NCBI RefSeq assembly: GCF_900107255.1
Contig: NZ_FNPH01000006.1
Location: 124,001 to 188,000, forward strand
DNA: 64,000 nt
Reading direction: 5' to 3'
Source of the DNA: Micromonospora pattaloongensis
GTDB taxonomy: Bacteria > Actinomycetota > Actinomycetes > Mycobacteriales > Micromonosporaceae
Part shown: positions 15,933-24,168 of the stretch, in pieces
How positions within the stretch are numbered: the first letter of the stretch is position 1
Layout of the letters: each line of letters opens with the position of its first letter
The notes under the pieces: model-generated
What the model was told of the DNA's origin: nothing
Databases searched by the model: none
The model's input: the letters and a program-made list of their open reading frames with translations, nothing else
Made by a program: the position numbers and the translations under genes

Positions 15933-17411
15933 TCACTTCACGGCGTTGTACGCGTTGACCTCGCCTGCGCCGTAGAAGCCGTTGCGCTGCCCGCCGGAGC
16001 AGGTGGCCTCGTAGCCGGTCAGCGCGGGCACCGGGTTGTAGACACCCGCCGGGCACGGCAGCGCCTCGGCGGTGCGCTCCAGCAGCGACGCGAGCTGGCC
16101 CGGCTGCAGGCCCGGGTGGGCCGACAGGGCGAGCGCGGCGACACCGGCGGCGTGCGGGCCCGCCATCGACGTGCCCTGCTTGTAGCCCCAGCCGTTGGTC
16201 TTCGTCGTCGTGTTGAACGTGGTCGACAGGATGCCGTCCGACGACGTCGAGCGGGTGCCCCCGGTGCGGAAACGGGTGTCGCCACCCGGGGCGGCGACGT
16301 CGACGACGCCCTGGCCGTACGAGGAGTAGTAGCTCTTCTGCCGCGTCGGGCCCGTCGCGGAGACGGTCACCACGCCGGGCGCCTCGGCCGGCAGGTCCAG
16401 GCAGGCGCTGTTGATGTTGCGCTGCTCGACGGGGTAGCTGCCGTCGTTCGGGCTGCCCTCGTCGACCGTCTTGTGCTGCAGGTCAACGTTGGAGTTGCCC
16501 GCCGAGGCGACGTTGAGCACGCCCTTGTTCTGCGAGTAGCGGATCGCCCGCTGCACGGCCTGCCACACCGGGCGCTGCCGCGCGTCGTTACGGCAGTTGA
16601 ACTCCCACGGGTCGATGTAGTAGCTGTTGTTGGTGATCTGCATGCCGTGCTCGGCGGCCCAGATGAACCCGCAGACCGCCGCCTCCGGGTAGATGAAGCC
16701 GTCGTTGTTGACGACCTTCACCGCGGCGACCTTCACGCCGGGGGCCACGCCGGTCACGCCGACACCGTTGATCGCGGCCGCGATGGTGCCGGCCACGTGG
16801 GTGCCGTGGTCGGACGTGGTCGGGTTCCACGCCGCCTCGGCGGTGTCGACCACGCCGCCGAGGCAGGACGCGCTCTTGTCCTTCGCGATCTGCGTCGCCA
16901 GGTCGGGGTGGCTGCTGGAGATGCCGCTGTCCAGTACGCCGACGACGACATCGGAACTGCCGGTGGTGACCGCGTGCGCCTGGGGCAGGTCGATCTGCCG
17001 CATGTCCCACTGCTGGCCCCACAGCGGCTCGCCGGCGGGGTCGCCGGCGACGGCCTGCGCGGTGGCGGCCGCGACCTCGACGGTCTCGCCCTCCTCGAGC
17101 GCGGTGCCGAGCCCGGCGGTCGACGCGACGGCCTCCACCCCGGCGCCGGCGGCGTCAGTGGCGAAGTTGGGGTTGCTGGAGCGGGCCACGAGGACGCCGA
17201 TCTGCCGGTAGTCGGCGACGACGCGACCGTTGGCCGCGGCGATCCGGGCGGCGGCCTTGGCGCTCGATCCGCCCTGCGGCGCGAGGACGAGGAACGTCGT
17301 GTCCGGACCCGCGGCCGACGCCGCGGGGGCCGACACGGTGCCGGCCGCCAGCCCGGCGCCGAGCGCCATGGCGGACGCCGCGGCCAGTGTCTTGCGACGA
17401 CTGAATCTCAC
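15933..17411 (-). CDS. Secreted subtilisin-like serine protease (S8)
   Basis: 492 residues from GTG 17411, with GGAG seven bases upstream. A twin-Arg-like signal peptide (FSRRKTLAAASAMALGAGLAAG) is followed by a short pro-region. The catalytic triad is D161 (GVLDSGIS), H202 (DHGTHVAGT) and S415 (GTSMAGPHAAG); the oxyanion Asn is in ASAGNSN. Four cysteines in the mature domain likely pair. There is no extra C-terminal domain. It is exported and probably digests protein outside the cell. A long hairpin lies in its leader. Confidence 0.93.
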   Translation of the reverse strand: MRFSRRKTLAAASAMALGAGLAAGTVSAPAASAAGPDTTFLVLAPQGGSSAKAAARIAAANGRVVADYRQIGVLVARSSNPNFATDAAGAGVEAVASTAGLGTALEEGETVEVAAATAQAVAGDPAGEPLWGQQWDMRQIDLPQAHAVTTGSSDVVVGVLDSGISSSHPDLATQIAKDKSASCLGGVVDTAEAAWNPTTSDHGTHVAGTIAAAINGVGVTGVAPGVKVAAVKVVNNDGFIYPEAAVCGFIWAAEHGMQITNNSYYIDPWEFNCRNDARQRPVWQAVQRAIRYSQNKGVLNVASAGNSNVDLQHKTVDEGSPNDGSYPVEQRNINSACLDLPAEAPGVVTVSATGPTRQKSYYSSYGQGVVDVAAPGGDTRFRTGGTRSTSSDGILSTTFNTTTKTNGWGYKQGTSMAGPHAAGVAALALSAHPGLQPGQLASLLERTAEALPCPAGVYNPVPALTGYEATCSGGQRNGFYGAGEVNAYNAVK

Positions 17412-17437
17412 GAAGTACTCCGATCAGATGATGGGGC

Positions 17438-17485
17438 CCTGGACCGGGGCGGACGTCGACGGGAGGTCGCCCGCCCCGGTCCAGG
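17438..17485 (-). promoter_or_regulatory. Perfect 15-bp hairpin in the leader of the S8 protease gene
   Basis: Arms 17438-17452 and 17471-17485 (CCTGGACCGGGGCGG and its complement) with an 18-base loop, 26 bp before the protease start and about 160 bp after the response-regulator stop on the same strand. It may terminate the regulator operon or shape the protease mRNA leader. Confidence 0.6.
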
Positions 17486-17643
17486 ACGTGGGAGGACGTG
17501 CAACCGGTCCCACCACCTCAGCGCCGCGGCGCGCGGATGCGTTACATCCCGTGTACGGACTGTCGTGACGACGGCGGGAGCGGCAACTGGAAGGTGCGAC
17601 CCGGGATCCAGGCCGCCCCCTGGCGGTCCCCGACCGTTCGGGG

Positions 17644-18324
17644 TCAGACCAGGCCGGCGTCGTGCACGAGCAGCGCGACCTGCACCCGGTTATTCAGGTC
17701 GAGCTTGGTGAGCAGCCGCGACACGTACGCCTTGACCGTGGCCACGCTCATGAAAAGCTCCGCGGCGATCTCCGCGTTCGACCGGCCCTGTCCGAGCGCC
17801 AACGCCACCTCGCGCTCGCGAGTGCTGAGCCCGTCGAGCAGCCGCAGCGCCCGCTCCCGCCGGCCCTGCCCTGGAGCGGTCGGACCGGGGCCGGTCACGT
17901 GCGCGATCAACCGACGCGTCACCGCCGGCGACAGGGTGGCCTCGCCGGCGGCGACCCGCCGCACCGCGTGCACGATCTCCGCCGGGGGAGTGTCCTTGAG
18001 CAGGAACCCACCGGCTCCGGCGCGCAGCGCGCGCAGCACGTGCTCGTCGGCGTCGAAGGTGGTCAGCACCAGCACCTCGGGCGGGTGCGGGGTCGCGCGC
18101 AGCGCCTCGGTCGCGGCCAGCCCGTCCATCCGCGGCATCCGGATGTCCATCAGCACCACGTCCGGCGAGTGCGCCCGCACCGCCGCCGCGACCTCGGCGC
18201 CGTCGGCCACCTCGGCGACCACCCGCAGGTCCGCTGCCCCGCCGAGCATCATCGCCAGCCCGGCCCGGACCAGCGGGTCGTCGTCGACGATCATGACTCG
18301 GACCGGGGCGGTCTCCGTGCTCAC
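17644..18324 (-). CDS. NarL/LuxR-type response regulator
   Basis: 226 residues from GTG 18324, overlapping the kinase stop (GTGA). The receiver domain has VMIVDDDPLVRAG, the phospho-acceptor in VVLMDIRMPRMDG, the conserved Thr in LVLTTFD and Lys in GFLLKDTPP. The C-terminal LuxR helix-turn-helix is LSTREREVALALGQGRSNAEI plus AELFMSVATVKAYVSRLL. It pairs with the adjacent histidine kinase and likely controls the divergent ABC exporter. Confidence 0.93.
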   Translation of the reverse strand: MSTETAPVRVMIVDDDPLVRAGLAMMLGGAADLRVVAEVADGAEVAAAVRAHSPDVVLMDIRMPRMDGLAATEALRATPHPPEVLVLTTFDADEHVLRALRAGAGGFLLKDTPPAEIVHAVRRVAAGEATLSPAVTRRLIAHVTGPGPTAPGQGRRERALRLLDGLSTREREVALALGQGRSNAEIAAELFMSVATVKAYVSRLLTKLDLNNRVQVALLVHDAGLV

Positions 18325-19577
18325 GCCGACCACGGCAGCCACGCGCCCAGCCGGTAGTCGCCGGACTCGGTCCGCCCGTGCTCCAACCGGCCGCCGGCCA
18401 GCGTCGTCCGTTCGGCGAGTCCGATGAGCCCGGTCCCGGCCCCGGGGATCTCCGGCGGCGGGCCGACCGGGCGTCGGTTGCGCACCTCGATGGCCAGCCC
18501 GGCCCCCGGCGCGCCCTCCACGGTGACCGTCACCGCCGCGCCCGGCGCGTGCTTCCGCGCGTTCGTCAGTCCCTCCTGGACGATCCGGTACGTGCTGCGC
18601 CCGATCGCGGCCGGCGTCGCCGCCGGATCGGCGACCCGGTTCCGGACGGTGACCCGCATCCCGGCCTGCCGCGACTCCTCCACCAGCGCCGGCAGGTCGG
18701 CCAGGGTCGGCTGCGGGCGCTCCGGCGTGGTGCCGGCGGGGCTCCGCTCCGCCGCCGCGCCGGTGTCCGCACGCAGGACCCCGATCACCTCGCGCAGGTC
18801 CTGCAGCGCCTGGTGCGCGCTGGACCGCATCACACCCGCGGCGCGCACGATCTCGTGCGGCGGGGCGTCCGGACGGAACTCCAACGCGCCGGCGTGCAGG
18901 CTCAGCAGCGAGATCCGGTGCGCGAGAACGTCGTGCATCTCGCGGGCGATCCGGGTGCGCTCCAGGTGCCGAGCCTGTTCGACCCGGAGTTGTTGTTCGG
19001 CCTCGGCCCGGTGCGCCCGCTCGCGCAGCGACACGACCAGCTGCCGGCGGGCCCGCACGAACATGCCCCAGGCGAGCGCCGACAGGCAGAGCACCGCCCC
19101 CCAGGCGGTCACGACCCAGTACGGCAGTTCGGGGTCCGGTCGGACGTAGCTGAAGGCGAAGTTGGTGAGGAGACCGCCGGCCGTCACCGCCAGCGCGACC
19201 GCCGTCCGGCGGTGCACCACCACGGTGAAGTAGATGATCAGCAGCGGGACGGCTCCCGCCATCGAAAAGATGGTCAGCGGCAGGGTCGCCACGGCCAGCC
19301 CGAGCGGCCACCGGCGCCGTACCCAGAGCAGGGCGCAGCAGACGAGCCCGATCACGGCGTCCACCGGCACCATCCAGGGCTGCGGCAGCGGGGCGGCGAA
19401 CTTCGGATCGGGGGAGAGCGCGTCGCCCGTCGCCAGCAGCACCCAGCCGAGGCCGAGCAGGAAACAGAGGCTGTCCACCACCCAGTCGCGGGTGGTGCGC
19501 CGGGTCGCGCCGACCGCCCCGGTCAGCGATCCGGGCAGTAGCCCGGGATGGTCCGGTGCGGCGGCGGCGCTGGTCAC
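18321..19577 (-). CDS. Sensor histidine kinase (HisKA_3 type)
   Basis: 418 residues with five or six N-terminal membrane spans (VVDSLCFLLGLGWVLLA, AVIGLVCCALLWV, LGLAVATLPLTIFSMAGAV and others). The dimerisation motif is RTRIAREMHDVLAHRISLLSL with H215 as phospho-acceptor, followed by HATPase_c (GLTNARKHAP, GTGLIGLAERTTLAGG). This is the NarX/DesK/LiaS-like group with little extracellular sequence, which often senses membrane stress. Encoded back to back with ABC exporter genes. Confidence 0.92.
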   Translation of the reverse strand: MTSAAAAPDHPGLLPGSLTGAVGATRRTTRDWVVDSLCFLLGLGWVLLATGDALSPDPKFAAPLPQPWMVPVDAVIGLVCCALLWVRRRWPLGLAVATLPLTIFSMAGAVPLLIIYFTVVVHRRTAVALAVTAGGLLTNFAFSYVRPDPELPYWVVTAWGAVLCLSALAWGMFVRARRQLVVSLRERAHRAEAEQQLRVEQARHLERTRIAREMHDVLAHRISLLSLHAGALEFRPDAPPHEIVRAAGVMRSSAHQALQDLREVIGVLRADTGAAAERSPAGTTPERPQPTLADLPALVEESRQAGMRVTVRNRVADPAATPAAIGRSTYRIVQEGLTNARKHAPGAAVTVTVEGAPGAGLAIEVRNRRPVGPPPEIPGAGTGLIGLAERTTLAGGRLEHGRTESGDYRLGAWLPWSA

Positions 19578-19603
19578 GTCCTCATGCTACGCAGCGTGAC
19601 CGG

Positions 19604-19654
19604 GTGCGGGACAGCGACCAAAGTCGACAGCTGACATAGACCATCGTCCCGCAC
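19604..19654. promoter_or_regulatory. Inverted repeat between kinase and ABC genes
   Basis: GTGCGGGAC (19604-19612) and its complement GTCCCGCAC (19646-19654) flank 33 bp inside the 131-bp divergent region. A site for the neighbouring response regulator is plausible but unproven, and it is wider than usual NarL-type sites. Confidence 0.35.
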
Positions 19655-19708
19655 GTCTCGACCGCCGGCCGCCGCGCGGGCCCGGCGGCCGCGCGCACGC
19701 TGAACCGC

Positions 19709-20608
19709 ATGATTGCCGTCGAGCACTTGAGCAAGCGGTACGGCCGGCACGCCGCGGTCGAGGACGTCTCATTCGTCTGCGAGCCGGGCACGGTCACCGG
19801 GTTCCTCGGCCCGAACGGGGCCGGCAAGTCCACCACCATGCGGATGATCTGCGGACTCACCCCGCCGTCGTCCGGCGGCGCCACGGTCTGCGGCGTCGGC
19901 TACCGCCACCTGCCCAACCCGGGGCGGCAGGTCGGCGTGTTGCTCGACGCCGCGGCGCAGCACGCCGGCCGCACCGGGCGCGAGGCGTTGACGCTGTCGG
20001 CGCAGCTCATCGGGGTCGACCGGCGTGCGGTCGAGGAGAAGCTCGACCTGGTCGGCCTGAACGCGGTGGCCGCCAAGCGGCGGGTCCGGGCGTACTCGCT
20101 GGGCATGCGCCAGCGGCTCGGCCTGGCGCAGGCGCTGCTGGGCGACCCGCGGGTGCTGATCCTCGACGAGCCGGCCAACGGACTGGACCCGGAGGGCATC
20201 TACTGGATGCGCGGCCTGCTGCGCGAGTTCGCCGACCGGGGCGGGACCGTGCTGCTCTCCTCCCACCTGCTGCGCGAGGTCGAGGCCGTCGCCGACCAGC
20301 TGGTGGTGATCGGCCGTGGCCGGGTCGTGGCCCGGGGCAGCAAGAGGGAGCTGCTCGCCGGGGCCGGCACGCTGGTGCGGGCCCGCGATCCGCAGACGCT
20401 GGCCGGCGCGCTGCGCCGCGCCGGCCTGGCCGTCACCGCGGCGACCGACGGCGCCCTGACCGTGCCGGCGGATGCGGGGGCGGTGGGGCAGGTGGCGGCG
20501 GACGCCGGCGTCGCGCTGCTGGAGCTGCGACCCGCCGGCGGCGGTGGTCTCGAGCAGATGTTCCTGACCCTGACCGCCGGCGACTCGGTGAAGGAGGCGG
20601 TCCGATGA
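19709..20608 (+). CDS. ABC transporter ATP-binding protein
   Basis: 299 residues. Walker A GPNGAGKSTTMR, Q-loop region GVLLDAAAQHAG, signature YSLGMRQRLGLAQALLGDP, Walker B VLILDEPANGLDP and H-loop LLSSHLLREVE are all intact. The C-terminal extension (GAGTLVRARDPQTLAGALR) is that of the drug/bacteriocin exporter (CcmA/BcrA-like) group. The next gene encodes its permease and overlaps it by four bases. Divergent from the two-component system that likely controls it. Confidence 0.93.
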   Translation: MIAVEHLSKRYGRHAAVEDVSFVCEPGTVTGFLGPNGAGKSTTMRMICGLTPPSSGGATVCGVGYRHLPNPGRQVGVLLDAAAQHAGRTGREALTLSAQLIGVDRRAVEEKLDLVGLNAVAAKRRVRAYSLGMRQRLGLAQALLGDPRVLILDEPANGLDPEGIYWMRGLLREFADRGGTVLLSSHLLREVEAVADQLVVIGRGRVVARGSKRELLAGAGTLVRARDPQTLAGALRRAGLAVTAATDGALTVPADAGAVGQVAADAGVALLELRPAGGGGLEQMFLTLTAGDSVKEAVR

Positions 20609-21381
20609 CCACGACGACCACTGCCCGGGCGGGCGCGCCGCGGATGGCCCCGCCCTCGCTGGTCCGGCTGACCGGGGTCGAGCTGCGCAAGCTGGCCGAC
20701 ACCCGCGCCGGATACTGGTTGCTGATCACCATCGGCCTGCTGGCCGCCGCCATCGCCACCGTGCAGCTCGTCGTGCCCGACGCCCGGGCACGCAGCTTCG
20801 CGGACTTCTTCTCCGCGTCGCTGCTCCCGGTCGGCGTTCTGCTGCCGGTGCTCGGCATCCTGTCGGTCACCAGCGAGTGGTCGCAGCGCACCACGTTGAC
20901 GACCTTCGCCCTGGTGCCCCGGCGGCACCGCGTGGTGCTCGCGAAGCTGGCCGCCGGCACGGTCGCCGGGGTGGCATCCGTCGGGATCAGCCTGGCGGTC
21001 GCCGCGGCCGGGACGGTGATCGGCAACGTCGCCGGTGGTGACGTCAGCTGGTCGTTCGAGGCGGCCGCGATCGGGCACGCCGCGGTGCTGCAGGCGACCG
21101 GCGTCCTGACCGGCCTGGCGTTCGGCATGCTGCTCCTGCACACCCCGCTCGCCGTCGTCCTGTACTTCCTCCTGCCGACCGTGTGGGGCCTGCTCGGCGA
21201 CATGATTCCGGCGCTGCGCGCCCCGGCGCAGTGGCTGGACACCGGCGTCACGCTGATGCCGTTGGCGACCCCGGACGTGACCGCCGGGCAGTGGGCCCGG
21301 GTCGCCGTGTCGCTGGCGGTGTGGATGCTGGCGCCGCTGCTCGCCGGCGTGGTCCGGGTCGTGCGCGCCGAGGTGTGCTGA
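20605..21381 (+). CDS. ABC-2-type transporter permease
   Basis: 258 residues with about six membrane spans (YWLLITIGLLAAAIATVQL, LLPVGVLLPVLGILSV, LAAGTVAGVASVGISLAV, HAAVLQATGVLTGLAFGML, LAVVLYFLLPTVWGLL, VAVSLAVWMLAPLLAGVV). The cytosolic entry GVELRKLADTRAGYW and TSEWSQRTTLTTFALVPRR match small ABC-2 permeases of bacteriocin or ion-stress exporters. It works with the ATPase encoded just upstream. Confidence 0.88.
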   Translation: MTTTTTARAGAPRMAPPSLVRLTGVELRKLADTRAGYWLLITIGLLAAAIATVQLVVPDARARSFADFFSASLLPVGVLLPVLGILSVTSEWSQRTTLTTFALVPRRHRVVLAKLAAGTVAGVASVGISLAVAAAGTVIGNVAGGDVSWSFEAAAIGHAAVLQATGVLTGLAFGMLLLHTPLAVVLYFLLPTVWGLLGDMIPALRAPAQWLDTGVTLMPLATPDVTAGQWARVAVSLAVWMLAPLLAGVVRVVRAEVC

Positions 21382-21507
21382 GACGGCGTCCTTCCACCCC
21401 TCCGGGCCGGACGCGTCCACGTCGGCCGACCCGACCCGGGGGGGGTGTGACGGAGCCGCCAAGGTCAACTTCTTCGGTCCCGCCCCGGTGCGCCGATGTT
21501 CCCCGGT

Positions 21508-23037
21508 ATGAGCGATGACCAGACGGTCGGGCGGAGGGCTCTCATCGGGCTGTTGCGCGCGGCGGGTGGCACGGTTGCGGAGCAGATCACGCGTGCGCTG
21601 GAGCTACTGCTCGAGGAGCTTCGGATGGAGATCGCCTTCGTCGGCGAGTTCCGCGACGGGCAGCGGGTGGTGACGCACAGCGTGAGCGCGCCCGGGGCCC
21701 CCGTGCTCCCGGTCGGCACCGCGCACCCGCTGGAGCAGACCCTGTGCCACCTCATCTTCTCCGGCGACCTGCCGGCCCTGGTGCCGGACGCCGCCGTCGA
21801 TCCGCTGCTGGCCGCCCATCCCGTCGCCTCCGCGTACGGCGTCGGCGCCCACGCCGGCGTGCCGCTCTCGGCGCCGTACGTGACCGGCACCCTGTGCTGC
21901 CTCTCCCGGCGGCCCGGCGCCACGCTGAACGAACGGGACGAGGCGACGCTGCGGGCCGTCGCGGACTACGTCAGCGAGCTGCTCGCCCGCTCCACCGTGC
22001 CCGCGCCGCCCGGCACGCCGGTCGACCTGACCCGACTCGCGGGCGTGGTCGCGGACGGCGACGACCTGGAGGGCCTGACCCGGCCGCTGCTGGAGCTGAT
22101 CCGGCAGGTCACCCACCTCGACACCGCCTTTCTGTCGATCGTCGACTGGGAGGCGGAGGAGCAGCGCGTCCTCTACTCGCTGAACGCCGGCGAGATGAAC
22201 ATTCCGGAGGGAATCAGCGCCCCCTGGTCCGACACGCTCTGCCGGCGCGCCTTCGAGCAGGGCAGGCCGATCACGACCAACGTTCCGGAGGTCTGGGGCG
22301 AGTCACAGGTGGCGCGCGCCCTCGGCATCGTGACGTACCTGACCGTGCCGGTGCACGACGCGCACGGCGCGGTGGTGGGGACTCTGTGCGGCGCGAGCAA
22401 CACCTCGCAGGAGGTGGATCACCGCCACGTGGCCTCGCTGGAGATGTTCGCCCGGCTGGTCTCCGGTCAGCTGGCGCGGGAGGCGGCGAGGGCATCCGAG
22501 CGGGCCCGGATGGCGGCGCTCGAGGAACGGATGAGCAAACTGCGTGAGCTCGCCGAGCGTGACCCGCTGACCGGTCTGCTCAACCGCGCCGGCATCCAGG
22601 GCTGGCTGGCCACCGCGCTGCTCGAGCTGCGCCCGGACGTCGAGCAGCTCGGCGTGGCCTTCGTCGACCTCAATGACTTCAAGCCCGTGAATGACACGCG
22701 CGGACACGCCGTCGGCGACGAGGTGCTGCGGCGGCTCGCCTCGTCGCTGAGCGCCACCGGGCGCCCCGGGGACCTGTACGGCCGACTGGCCGGTGACGAG
22801 TTCATCGTGGCCACGATGCTGCCGCCCACCGCGGCGGCGCTGGCCGCGTGGACCGGCCGCCTGCGGCGCGCCGCCGTGGCGCAGGTCGGCGACGTCCGGG
22901 TCACCGCCAGCGTCGGCGCCGTCGGCATCACCGATCCCGAACTGACGACCACCGAGGTGCTGCACCGGGCCGACGAGGCGATGTACCGCGCCAAGGCGGC
23001 CGCCCGCGACAACGCCGCGACGGCCGGCACGGCCTGA
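21508..23037 (+). CDS. GAF-GAF-GGDEF diguanylate cyclase
   Basis: 509 residues from ATG 21508 (ATG 21496 is possible; neither has a clear ribosome site). Two GAF sensor domains (about 20-155 and 180-325, with TLCHLIFSGDLPALVPD and TLCRRAFEQGRPITTNVPE) precede a short coiled linker and a GGDEF domain (about 345-505). The active loop is AGDEF, an accepted variant, and RPGD five residues before it is a product-inhibition I-site. The final GADEAMYRAKA-type motif appears as HRADEAMYRAKAAARD. It makes cyclic di-GMP in the cytoplasm in response to an unknown small ligand. It has no EAL domain. Confidence 0.93.
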   Translation: MSDDQTVGRRALIGLLRAAGGTVAEQITRALELLLEELRMEIAFVGEFRDGQRVVTHSVSAPGAPVLPVGTAHPLEQTLCHLIFSGDLPALVPDAAVDPLLAAHPVASAYGVGAHAGVPLSAPYVTGTLCCLSRRPGATLNERDEATLRAVADYVSELLARSTVPAPPGTPVDLTRLAGVVADGDDLEGLTRPLLELIRQVTHLDTAFLSIVDWEAEEQRVLYSLNAGEMNIPEGISAPWSDTLCRRAFEQGRPITTNVPEVWGESQVARALGIVTYLTVPVHDAHGAVVGTLCGASNTSQEVDHRHVASLEMFARLVSGQLAREAARASERARMAALEERMSKLRELAERDPLTGLLNRAGIQGWLATALLELRPDVEQLGVAFVDLNDFKPVNDTRGHAVGDEVLRRLASSLSATGRPGDLYGRLAGDEFIVATMLPPTAAALAAWTGRLRRAAVAQVGDVRVTASVGAVGITDPELTTTEVLHRADEAMYRAKAAARDNAATAGTA

Positions 23038-23055
23038 CGACACCGGCGCCGACGT

Positions 23056-23102
23056 CCGGGCGGGGCCGGGCGCGCGACCTGCGGCACGCCGACCCCGCCC
23101 GG
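23056..23102. terminator. Weak hairpin between convergent genes
   Basis: CCGGGCGGGG (23056-23065) pairs with CCCCGCCCGG (23093-23102) across a 27-base loop, between the cyclase stop (23037) and the esterase stop (23109). A possible shared terminator. Confidence 0.35.
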
Positions 23103-23108
23103 GCCCGG

Positions 23109-23993
23109 TCAGACCGGACAGGTGCTGCGGAACTGCGAAATCGAAGCGCCGCCGAAGTCGCAGGCGAACGGGGCGAACCGGGTGTCGTCGTCGAGGAACC
23201 GCTTGAACCACGACACCGCGGCCCTGGAGACGATCGGGTTGGCGCTGTTGGGGAAGTTGTGCCCGGCGCCCGCCAGCTCGACGTACGCCTTTTCTCCGGA
23301 GGCCACGCCGGTGTACATCGGGATCGCGTGGGACGACACCGGCGCGATCCCGTCGTTCTGGCCCCCCAGGATCATGACCGGGTTCGTCACCCTCGGCCAC
23401 GAGGTGGTGGTGTGCCACGGGGCCAGCGGCACGCCGGCGCGCACGGAGGGGCGCTGGTCCATGGCCGACAGCGTTCCGCCACCGCCCATCGAGTGCCCGG
23501 ACACTCCCTGCCGGGTGGCGTCGACGCGGTCCCGCACCGCGGCCGGGGCGGAGGAGCTGGCCCAGTCCAGCGCGCGCAGCAACTGGGTACCCCGGCTGTT
23601 CGGCTGGTCGAAGAGCGAGTTCGTCTCGATGCCGACGACCACGAATCCCCACGAGGCCAGCCGCCGCCCGAGCCACGCGAACGATGACCAGCGTTCGGTG
23701 TAGCCGGGCGAGATGGCGACGACCGGGAACCGTTCGGTGGCGTTCGGGTAGTAGACGACGCCGCCACCGAACCCGCTGGCGCCGGTGATGGTCGCGGAGA
23801 CGACGCCGTAGCTGCCGTCGCCGGTGATGTTCGCCGCGGTCGGGGCGAGGCCGCGCTCGGTGGCCGACGCGGGCGGCGCGGCCACTCCGAGCGTGGTCAG
23901 GGCCATGGCCGCGGCCACCGCGATCGCGGTCAGCCGGTGCAGCCCCCGGGGGCGGCGATGGGACGGTCGGGGAATGGTCTCGTGTCGCTGCAT
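23109..23993 (-). CDS. Secreted cutinase / polyester hydrolase (type I PET-hydrolase-like)
   Basis: 294-residue precursor from ATG 23993 with GGGAG about eight bases upstream. A signal peptide (LHRLTAIAVAAAMALTTLGV, ending PPASA) precedes an alpha/beta hydrolase closely following actinobacterial cutinases such as the Thermobifida enzymes. The oxyanion-side Tyr is in SPGYTERW, the nucleophile is S168 in GHSMGGGGTL, the substrate-stacking Trp is in LAPWHTTTSW, with D214 in GGQNDGIAP and H245 in GAGHNFP. The S-D-H spacing (46 and 31 residues) almost equals that of known cutinases, and CDFGG with STCPV gives the C-terminal disulfide. Lipase activity is an alternative. Confidence 0.88.
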   Translation of the reverse strand: MQRHETIPRPSHRRPRGLHRLTAIAVAAAMALTTLGVAAPPASATERGLAPTAANITGDGSYGVVSATITGASGFGGGVVYYPNATERFPVVAISPGYTERWSSFAWLGRRLASWGFVVVGIETNSLFDQPNSRGTQLLRALDWASSSAPAAVRDRVDATRQGVSGHSMGGGGTLSAMDQRPSVRAGVPLAPWHTTTSWPRVTNPVMILGGQNDGIAPVSSHAIPMYTGVASGEKAYVELAGAGHNFPNSANPIVSRAAVSWFKRFLDDDTRFAPFACDFGGASISQFRSTCPV

Positions 23994-24044
23994 CTGATGT
24001 GCTCCCTGATGGCCGGGAGGGAGCCGCACCGGTGGCGCGATGAC

Positions 24045-24078
24045 CCGCTACCGCTGCGACGCCGCAGGTTGGTAGCGG
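24045..24078. other. Inverted repeat upstream of the polyester hydrolase gene
   Basis: CCGCTACC (24045-24052) and GGTAGCGG (24071-24078) with an 18-base spacer lie between the AurF-like stop and the esterase start on the same strand. It may end the AurF-like transcript or bind a regulator. Confidence 0.35.
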
Positions 24079-24168
24079 TCAGCATCAGATGTCGGACCGG
24101 TGTCGCGAATCGGTGAATTCGCCAGTCCCGCAGCGGTGTCACCGACCGGGGTGACGCGCGGTGGGCCG

